A DNA stretch of 46,025 nt from contig JAGGWK010000037.1 in assembly GCA_021157525.1 (NCBI GenBank), positions 98,867 through 144,891 of the forward strand, given 5' to 3'. The position numbers were made by a program, and so were the translations under genes. The notes below the pieces were generated by a model that did not search any database, was not told the origin of the DNA, and saw only the letters and a program-made list of their open reading frames with translations. The DNA comes from Candidatus Cloacimonadota bacterium (lineage in GTDB: Bacteria > Cloacimonadota > Cloacimonadia > Cloacimonadales > TCS61). Shown piece by piece: positions 38,797 through 46,025 of the stretch. How positions within the stretch are numbered: position 1 is the first letter of the stretch; the number at the start of each line of letters is the position of its first letter.

Positions 38797-39540
38797 TTGA
38801 GACATCACTATTTATCGAGTGTGAAAATAAAAAAAAGAAGAAAAATTGATACTATGAATGAACAGGTAAAATCAAAGAAGAGAGTTGCGAACTATGGAGA
38901 AGTGTTTACTTCTAAACGAGAAGTAAACGCCATGCTGGATTTGGTGAAACAAGAGACCCAGAGGATAGACTCCCGCTTTTTGGAGCCAGCCTGTGGCACC
39001 GGAAACTTCCTCACAGAGATACTGGAACGTAAACTGAGAGTTGTAGAAAAACGTTATAAAAGGAATCAGATAGAATTTGAAAAATATTCTATTCTTGCCG
39101 TTTCAAGTATTTACGGTATTGAAATACAAAGAGACAATGTTAAAGAATGTCGCATGAAATTGTTTGGTATTTTCGATTGGAAATATACCGAGTTATATCC
39201 CAAAACGACTAAAAATGAATGTAGAAATTCGGTTAAATTTCTTTTCTCAAAAAATATCATTCATGGTAATGCACTTTCTCTCCAAACAGAAGATAACCCA
39301 CCAAAACCAATCACCTTTTCGGAGTGGTCATTGGTAAATGGTAGTATGATAAAACGGAGAGACTTTACAATGTCTTTATTGATTAATTCCTACCAGTCTG
39401 CACAAATGGATCTGTTTCCAGAACCAGATCTTTTTGCTGATTTTGACGAAGAAGAATTCGTCCCTAAACCTACAAAAGAATATCCGCTTCAACACTTCCT
39501 GAAATTGGGAGAAGAAAATGATAGAAAATTACAATCCTGA
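38797..39540 (+). CDS. N6-DNA methylase-like subunit (SAM-binding motif I, no NPPY)
   Basis: GEVFTSKREVNAMLDLV...RFLEPACGTGNFLTEIL; the internal Met (MNEQVKSKK) is a plausible start. Confidence 0.8.
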   Translation: MRHHYLSSVKIKKRRKIDTMNEQVKSKKRVANYGEVFTSKREVNAMLDLVKQETQRIDSRFLEPACGTGNFLTEILERKLRVVEKRYKRNQIEFEKYSILAVSSIYGIEIQRDNVKECRMKLFGIFDWKYTELYPKTTKNECRNSVKFLFSKNIIHGNALSLQTEDNPPKPITFSEWSLVNGSMIKRRDFTMSLLINSYQSAQMDLFPEPDLFADFDEEEFVPKPTKEYPLQHFLKLGEENDRKLQS

Positions 39541-41011
39541 TGTACTTACTTGTTTAGCAAATCTTAGCAATGATGAAGTGTTTACACCACCAGAATTAGT
39601 AAACGACATCTTAGACCTTTTACCAAAAGAACTGTTTGAAAACAAAGAAACTACTTTTTTAGATCCCGTTTGTAAGTCTGGTGTGTTTTTGCGTGAAATT
39701 GCTAAAAGATTAATGACAGGTTTAGAAAAAGAAATCCCCGATAAACAAAAAAGAATTAACCATATTTTTAAAAACCAACTTTTTGGCATTGCTATCACTG
39801 AGCTTACATCGTATCTTTCTCGCCGCAGTGTATATTGCAGCAAAACAGCGAACGGCAAATACTCGGTGTGTGATGCCTTTGATGATGCGCAGGGAAACAT
39901 AGGTTTCAAAAGAATTGACCATACATGGAAAAATGGTAAATGTATTTTTTGCGGTGCCGGTAAAAAAGCATACAGCCGCGGTAAAGACCTTGAAACCCAC
40001 GCCTATCAATTCATCCACACCACAAAACCAGAGGAGATTTTTAACATGAAATTTGATGTAATTATTGGAAATCCACCGTATCAATTAAATGATGGTGGTG
40101 GTACTGGTTCAAGTGCAAAACCTATTTATCATAAATTCATTGAGCAGGCAAAAAAACTGAATCCAAGATTTATTACAATGATTATTCCTGCTCGATGGTA
40201 TTCTGGTGGAAAAGGATTAGATAGTTTTAGAAAAGTTATGTTGAGCGATAAGAGAATTAGACAGTTAATAGACTTTGAAGATTCTCGGGATTGTTTCCCT
40301 AGTGTTGACATTGCAGGTGGTGTTTGTTATTTCTTATGGGATCGTGACAATCAAGGCAAGTGTAATGTAATAACTAATAACAATACTCAGATTCAACATT
40401 CAGAAAGATTTTTAGATGAATTTGACACATTTATTAGAAGTAATACAGCATTAAATCTGATACAAAAAATAAATAAAAAAAGCGATGTCTTTCTTGATTC
40501 AATTGTGTCTAGTAGAATGCCTTTTGGTCTAACAAATGATTTTAAAGAAGAAATTAATGGTAAAATTACATTAATTAGTAGTAGTGGAATAAGTAAAATT
40601 TCAATAGAACAAGTAACAAATGGAAAGCAATTAGTAAAAAAGTGGAAAGTTCTTTTATCTAAAACTGCAAGTGAGCATGCCGGTCAACCGGACAAAGAAG
40701 GTAAAAGAAGAGTATTTTCAAGAATAGAAGTTATGCCTCCAAATGTGGTTTGCACTGAGTCTTACTTAATTGTTGGCAATTTTGAGAATGAACAAGAAGC
40801 TATAAATGCAGTATCGTTTCTTAAATCAAAATTCTGTAGATTTTTAGTTTCGTCCATATTACTTACTCAGAATATAACAAAAAGTAAATTCGTTTTTGTT
40901 CCCATGCAGGATTTTTCAAAACCGTGGACAGATGAAGAGTTGTACAAAAAATACGATCTCACCCAGGAAGAGATTGCCTTTATCGAATCAATGATACGTC
41001 CTATGGAATAG
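39518..41011 (+). CDS. Eco57I-type adenine DNA methyltransferase domain protein
   Basis: DEVFTPPELVNDILDLLP...FLDPVCKSGVFLREIA, zinc-like CIFCGAG insert, FDVIIGNPPYQL motif IV. Confidence 0.88.
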   Translation: MIENYNPDVLTCLANLSNDEVFTPPELVNDILDLLPKELFENKETTFLDPVCKSGVFLREIAKRLMTGLEKEIPDKQKRINHIFKNQLFGIAITELTSYLSRRSVYCSKTANGKYSVCDAFDDAQGNIGFKRIDHTWKNGKCIFCGAGKKAYSRGKDLETHAYQFIHTTKPEEIFNMKFDVIIGNPPYQLNDGGGTGSSAKPIYHKFIEQAKKLNPRFITMIIPARWYSGGKGLDSFRKVMLSDKRIRQLIDFEDSRDCFPSVDIAGGVCYFLWDRDNQGKCNVITNNNTQIQHSERFLDEFDTFIRSNTALNLIQKINKKSDVFLDSIVSSRMPFGLTNDFKEEINGKITLISSSGISKISIEQVTNGKQLVKKWKVLLSKTASEHAGQPDKEGKRRVFSRIEVMPPNVVCTESYLIVGNFENEQEAINAVSFLKSKFCRFLVSSILLTQNITKSKFVFVPMQDFSKPWTDEELYKKYDLTQEEIAFIESMIRPME

Positions 41012-41014
41012 AAG

Positions 41015-42025
41015 ATGAATAAACAAAATCAATTAATCATCTACCAAACCGAAGATGGCAAAGTAAAGATCGAAACGCATTTTGAGAATGAGACCGTTTG
41101 GCTGTCCACAGAGCAAATTGGAGAGCTCTTTCAACGAGATAGAAGCGTAATCAGCAGACATATCAAGAATATCTTCAGCGACGGGGAACTGGAAGAAAAT
41201 CTGGCTTGTGCAAATTTTGCACATACCACTCAACACGGTGCTATCAAAGGGAAATCTCAAACTCAAAATGTAAAATGCTACAACCTTGATGTAATTATTT
41301 CAGTAGGTTACAGAGTAAAATCTCATCGTGGTGTTCATTTTAGAAAATGGGCAACAGCACTTATCAAAGAATATTTGATAAAGGGTTTTGCAATGAATGA
41401 CGAACTGCTGAAAGAAGCAGGTGGTGGCAGTTATTTTGATGAGCTTCTGTCTCGCATCAGAGACATTCGTTCTTCAGAAAAAGTATTCTGGAGAAAGGTC
41501 TTAGATATATATGCCACCAGTATAGACTATGACCCCAATTCTGAGATTACTCGTGAGTTTTTCTCCGTTATCCAAAACAAAATGCATTGGGCATCTCATG
41601 GAGAGACGGCAGCAGAAACTATATATCGGCGTGTAGATGCAAACAGTGAGCATCTGGGGTTAACCTGTTTTAAAGGTAAACATCCAGCAAAGCATGAAGT
41701 GCTTATAGCCAAGAACTATCTTACAGAGCAGGAATTAAATATCTTAAACAGGATGGTTTCGGCATTTTTAGAGATCGCAGAAATCAAAGCCATCGATCAT
41801 GTGCCTATGTACATGAAAGATTGGATAGAACAACTTGATAGTTTTTTGAAAATGACACAAAAAGAGGTTTTAAATCATTCAGGAACCATTTCGCATCAAG
41901 AGGCTGCTCAAAAAGCTCTTTCAGAGTATGAGAGCTATAAAGAAAAGACAAAGAATGAAGTAAGTGAAGTGGAGATGGATTTTATTAAGCAGATAGAAGA
42001 TGCCGCAAAAAGGTTAAAAGAATGA
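41015..42025 (+). CDS. RhuM-family virulence protein
   Basis: LIIYQTEDGKVKIETHFENETVWLSTEQIGELFQRDRSVISRHIKNIF...VISVGYRVKSHRGVHFRKWAT. Confidence 0.93.
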   Translation: MNKQNQLIIYQTEDGKVKIETHFENETVWLSTEQIGELFQRDRSVISRHIKNIFSDGELEENLACANFAHTTQHGAIKGKSQTQNVKCYNLDVIISVGYRVKSHRGVHFRKWATALIKEYLIKGFAMNDELLKEAGGGSYFDELLSRIRDIRSSEKVFWRKVLDIYATSIDYDPNSEITREFFSVIQNKMHWASHGETAAETIYRRVDANSEHLGLTCFKGKHPAKHEVLIAKNYLTEQELNILNRMVSAFLEIAEIKAIDHVPMYMKDWIEQLDSFLKMTQKEVLNHSGTISHQEAAQKALSEYESYKEKTKNEVSEVEMDFIKQIEDAAKRLKE

Positions 42026-44514
42026 GTAATACACTTTTTCCTGAACGTCCCGATTCTGCTCCGGTTATATATGCTTATGAGATACTTGGTGCAGATAACA
42101 GGCGTGGATTACTGAAAGTTGGATTTACAAATCGTGAAGCCAAAGAACGGATAAAAGAGCAACTACAAACAACAGGTTTAGATTACACGATTGTACTTGA
42201 AGAAACAGCAATGCGCAATGATGGATCTAGTTTTACAGATCATGAAGTCCATCGTCAGCTTAAGAAAGATGGGATTATCAATACCGACGGTGAATGGTTC
42301 AGATGTACCGTTTTCGATGTAAAATCGGCAATCATCGCCGTTCGTAATGGGGAAAGTAACGATAGAGCACGGGTTCATGATTTTGCCATGCGTCCAGAGC
42401 AGCAGGCTGCGGTAAACAAGACGTGCCAACATTTCAAAGACTTTAAGCGAAAAGAGCCGGGGATGACACCGCATTTTTTGTGGAATGCAAAGATGCGATT
42501 TGGTAAAACCTTTGCCGCATATCAATTGGCATTGAAGATGAACTGGAAAAGGGTATTGGTTCTCACCTTTAAGCCGGCAGTGCAAAGTGCCTGGGAAGAA
42601 GATCTATTAACTCATAAAGATTTTGAAGGTTGGCAGTTTATTTGTCGGGACGGCCTTCAATTTCAGGATGCAGATGAGAATAAACCCTTTGTGTGCTTTG
42701 GTTCCTTTCAAGATTTTTTAGGCAGAAACACCAAAACCGGTGGAATAAAAACGAAAAATGAATGGGTTCATTGCATTAATTGGGATTGCGTAATCTTTGA
42801 TGAATATCATTATGGGGCATGGCGAGATAATGCAAAAGAGCTCTTTGAAAGTGAAGAGAAAGAGCAGATAATGGAAATGGGCGATATAAAAGAATTTGAT
42901 GAAGGCATCCTGCCTATCACAACCGATCATTATCTCTACCTTTCCGGCACGCCATTCAGAGCAATTGAATCGGGCGAATTTATTGAAGAGCAGATATTCA
43001 ATTGGACTTATTCTGATGAGCAAAAGGCAAAAGAAGAGTGGGTAGGAGAAAATAATCCATACGCAGCACTTCCACGGATGGTTTTACTAACATACCGAAT
43101 GCCAGATGATATCAGAGATGTTGCTCTGGGTGGAGAGTTCAATGAATTTGATTTAAACACGTTTTTTAAAGCCAAAGGATCAGGTGATAAAGCACACTTC
43201 ATATTTGAGAGTGATGTACAGAAGTGGCTCAGCTTGATTCGGGGTTCTCATCTAGCTACGACATTAGACAATCTTAAAATGGGCGCTAAAAAACCACCCA
43301 TGCCCTTTTCTGATAGCAGATTGTTACAGCTGTTATCGCATACATTCTGGTTTTTGCCAAGCGTTGCATCCTGCTATGCTATGAGAAATTTGATGAATCA
43401 AAGACAAAACAATTTTTATCATGATTACAATATCGTTGTTGCTGCAGGCAATAGTGCAGGGACTGGTGCAGAGGCACTCCCCCCTGTGTTTAAAGCCATG
43501 GGAGATCCATTACAATCTAAAACAATTACACTGTCTTGTGGTAAACTAACCACTGGCGTTTCAGTAAAACCGTGGTCTGGTATTTTTATGCTGAGAAATT
43601 CTTCCAGTCCTGAGACCTATTTCCAAGCAGCATTTCGAGTGCAAACACCATGGACGATAAGTAACCCCGATGGTAAATCACCTGATGAGATAGAAATTCT
43701 AAAGAGAGAATGCTATGTATTTGATTTTGCTCCCAACCGAGCATTGTCTCAAATAGCTGATTATAGCTGCCGATTGAATGTGAGTGAAAGGAATCCCGAA
43801 AAGAAGGTAGCCGAGTTTATTCATTTTTTACCTATTCTTGCCTATGATGGAAGTTCCATGAAACAGATTGATGCCAGAGGAGTACTGGACATTTCTATGA
43901 GTGGAACAACTGCAACCTTGCTGGCAAGAAGGTGGGAAAGTGCACTGCTGGTAAACGTAGATAATGAAACCCTTCATCGGTTGATGAATAATGAAAGAGC
44001 GATGGAAGCCTTAATGAAAATCGAAGGATTTAGGAAGCTGAATAAAGAAATTGAAGCAATAATCAACAAATCTGAAGCAGTAAAAAAGGCTCGAAAAGAA
44101 GCAAATGATTCTGAGATGACAAAAAAAGAGAAAAAGAAACTCACCGACGAAGAAAAAGAGTATAAAAGCAAACGGAAACAAATCCAGGAAAAACTCATCA
44201 AGTTTGCTACCAGAATCCCCATCTTCATGTATCTCACCGATTATAGAGAAAAGAGCCTGAAAGATGTCATTACCCAACTTGAGCCGGGGTTATTCAAAAA
44301 AGTCACCGGTATCTCTGTAGATGATTTTGAGCTTCTGGTTAGTCTTAATGTGTTTAACAGCTCATTGATGAACGATGCAGTGTACAAGTTTAAGCGGTAT
44401 GAAGATGCGAGTCTTGCATACATCGGCATAAACAAACATGAAGGCGAAGATGTCGGTCTCTGGAATACTGTTTTAAATTCTGGCGATTGTATTGAAATCG
44501 TAGAGAATGAGTAA
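42022..44514 (+). CDS. T5orf172/GIY-YIG-like nuclease domain fused to DExH helicase (restriction-type)
   Basis: N-term YAYEILGADNRRGLLKVGFTN...E.HRQLKKDGIINTDGEWFRC; MRPEQQAAV, NAKMRFGKTFAA (Walker A), VIFDEYHYGAW (DExH-type), YLSGTPFRAI. Confidence 0.85.
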   Translation: MSNTLFPERPDSAPVIYAYEILGADNRRGLLKVGFTNREAKERIKEQLQTTGLDYTIVLEETAMRNDGSSFTDHEVHRQLKKDGIINTDGEWFRCTVFDVKSAIIAVRNGESNDRARVHDFAMRPEQQAAVNKTCQHFKDFKRKEPGMTPHFLWNAKMRFGKTFAAYQLALKMNWKRVLVLTFKPAVQSAWEEDLLTHKDFEGWQFICRDGLQFQDADENKPFVCFGSFQDFLGRNTKTGGIKTKNEWVHCINWDCVIFDEYHYGAWRDNAKELFESEEKEQIMEMGDIKEFDEGILPITTDHYLYLSGTPFRAIESGEFIEEQIFNWTYSDEQKAKEEWVGENNPYAALPRMVLLTYRMPDDIRDVALGGEFNEFDLNTFFKAKGSGDKAHFIFESDVQKWLSLIRGSHLATTLDNLKMGAKKPPMPFSDSRLLQLLSHTFWFLPSVASCYAMRNLMNQRQNNFYHDYNIVVAAGNSAGTGAEALPPVFKAMGDPLQSKTITLSCGKLTTGVSVKPWSGIFMLRNSSSPETYFQAAFRVQTPWTISNPDGKSPDEIEILKRECYVFDFAPNRALSQIADYSCRLNVSERNPEKKVAEFIHFLPILAYDGSSMKQIDARGVLDISMSGTTATLLARRWESALLVNVDNETLHRLMNNERAMEALMKIEGFRKLNKEIEAIINKSEAVKKARKEANDSEMTKKEKKKLTDEEKEYKSKRKQIQEKLIKFATRIPIFMYLTDYREKSLKDVITQLEPGLFKKVTGISVDDFELLVSLNVFNSSLMNDAVYKFKRYEDASLAYIGINKHEGEDVGLWNTVLNSGDCIEIVENE

Positions 44515-44621
44515 GCTGGCTCTTATAAAGCGAATTTAATTCTTGAGTCTCTTTTTTTAAAAAAGGCGGAATCTAACACATGAACGATGCCATGCCTCAG
44601 GGGAATGGTACGAAAACGGTT

Positions 44622-44665
44622 GAATATCGCCCCTATCGGCAAATTGTCGGGGAGACAGACATAAG
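44622..44665. repeat. 44-bp direct repeat, right copy
   Basis: Identical to 38516..38559. Confidence 0.93.
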
Positions 44666-44694
44666 TTTCAATGAAATTAATATGAGGAAGGAAA

Positions 44695-46025
44695 ATGAAA
44701 AAATTTAACAGAAAGCAATTAATTACAGATTTTGACTTTATGGTGAAAACTTTCGAGGAAGTTCATCCGAATATCTATGCAATGGTTGATGAGAATAAAA
44801 TGAAAGAAGCAGCAAAAATGATTAGAGGAAATCTTGCAGACGGAATGACGATTATTGATTTCCATAATATAATCGGTAAATTTGTTGCCTCCATCAAAGA
44901 TGGTCATACTTTCATATATCTTTTCAATAATTATTTGTATAAACAAAAAGATTTCAAATTCTTCTACCCTGTTTTACTATTTAGTGAGAAAAAAGCTAAA
45001 TTTAAAAATAATGTTGAAGATATTGCAAAAATTGGAGATGAAGTTTTAGAGATTAACGGAATATCAATGGAATCTATTATCACTGAAATGCTAAAATACA
45101 TTTCCGCAGAAACTGAATCGTTTCAATATACCCAATTAACGGGTAAATATCGACTTTTATTATATTTCTTATTCAATATCAAATCACCTTTCAAAGTTAA
45201 AATAAAAAGAGATAATGAGATTCTTGAAATTGAATTTGAAGGAAAATCAATTAATGATTTCAATAAAAATAAATCGAAGAAAAAAGAATCAACGAATGAG
45301 CATTTAAAAGAAAATTTCAAAATTGAGAACGGAGTTGGGATATTTACAATTAAGACATTTGGTTATCATAAAGAGGAAGCAGAAAAATTTAAAAGATTTG
45401 TTGATAAATCATTTGAAGAAATGAAACGAAATAACATAGGTAAATTAATATTTGATGTTCGACAAAATGGTGGTGGTAATTCTTCGATGGCAAATTATAT
45501 TACGAATTATCTTACCGAAAAACCAACATACAGCTTTGATAGACTGATTTGGAAAAGCAGTCAGCAAATAAGAAATTTTGTGTCGGATGATGTTAAAAAT
45601 AAAACCTATGGGTATTATGATCAAGATTCATATGATGAGTTATTGTCTGTAAATTTAGGTGAATGCTTGGAAATGGATTGTAAATCTTATAATAATCCGA
45701 ATGCCAAAGAAAAAACCTATAGAGGTGATGTGTATGTGTTATCAGATGAAGCTTGTTTTTCAACAACATCAGATTTTATTGCGATGATTAGAGATTTTAA
45801 ATTAGGTAAAATAGTCGGTCAAACTCCTGGTGGTCTTCCTAATTCTTTTGGTGATTGCTATTATTTTGATTTGCCAAACACGAAAATTATGGTTTCAGTT
45901 TCTCACAAATATTTTGTAAGACCTTCTGGAAATGAAAAAGATAATGATCTTATTCCAGATTATATCGTAGAGCAAACCATCGAAGATTCAAAGAGAGGAA
46001 TAGATACAGTTATGGAATTTGCAAA
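44695..46025 (+). CDS. S41 family peptidase, partial (runs off window end)
   Basis: MKKFNRKQLITDFDFMVKTFEEVHPNIYAMV..., KLIFDVRQNGGGNSS, VYVLSDEACFSTTSDFIAMIRDF, VGQTPGGLPNSFGD; missing from the ORF track because there is no stop in the window. Confidence 0.88.
   Translation, partial: MKKFNRKQLITDFDFMVKTFEEVHPNIYAMVDENKMKEAAKMIRGNLADGMTIIDFHNIIGKFVASIKDGHTFIYLFNNYLYKQKDFKFFYPVLLFSEKKAKFKNNVEDIAKIGDEVLEINGISMESIITEMLKYISAETESFQYTQLTGKYRLLLYFLFNIKSPFKVKIKRDNEILEIEFEGKSINDFNKNKSKKKESTNEHLKENFKIENGVGIFTIKTFGYHKEEAEKFKRFVDKSFEEMKRNNIGKLIFDVRQNGGGNSSMANYITNYLTEKPTYSFDRLIWKSSQQIRNFVSDDVKNKTYGYYDQDSYDELLSVNLGECLEMDCKSYNNPNAKEKTYRGDVYVLSDEACFSTTSDFIAMIRDFKLGKIVGQTPGGLPNSFGDCYYFDLPNTKIMVSVSHKYFVRPSGNEKDNDLIPDYIVEQTIEDSKRGIDTVMEFA

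Overview
This 46 kb bacterial window has a roughly balanced-GC backbone plus AT-richer accessory segments. The gene content (Kdo transferase, FlgD-like C-terminal domains, SelU, YicC) suggests a Gram-negative, possibly a Cloacimonadota/FCB-type lineage; that is inference only. Left part (+): 3' end of a MiaB-like gene, CPA2 antiporter fused to a PTS-EIIA domain, YicC, a membrane protein, RNase R, Kdo transferase, an FN3/beta-helix lipoprotein, a secreted protein, an AmmeMemoRadiSam-type radical SAM enzyme and a NusG-domain-II protein. Middle (-): a methyltransferase, a KaiC-like ATPase / multi-PAS histidine kinase / receiver operon, then a surface-polysaccharide locus (divergent DHQ synthase, flippase, glycosyltransferases, deacetylases, WecA/MraY-like transferase, propeller protein with a sorting-like C-terminus). 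Right part: tRNA-Lys(CTT), MalY/PatB aminotransferase, a truncated antiporter-like microprotein, type I asparaginase, tRNA-Arg(ACG), an IS200-like transposase inside a palindrome-rich repeat element, zinc-ribbon protein, SelU, AIM24 protein, and a translationally coupled restriction-modification-like operon (two MTase-like ORFs, RhuM, T5orf172/GIY-YIG-type helicase) bracketed by 44-bp direct repeats. An S41 peptidase runs off the end. The strongest unlabelled signal is the 7-mer GGATGCA/TGCATCC: 44 hand-counted copies versus about 5.6 expected, in all reading frames and both orientations, and sparse in the KaiC operon and the R-M-like island.
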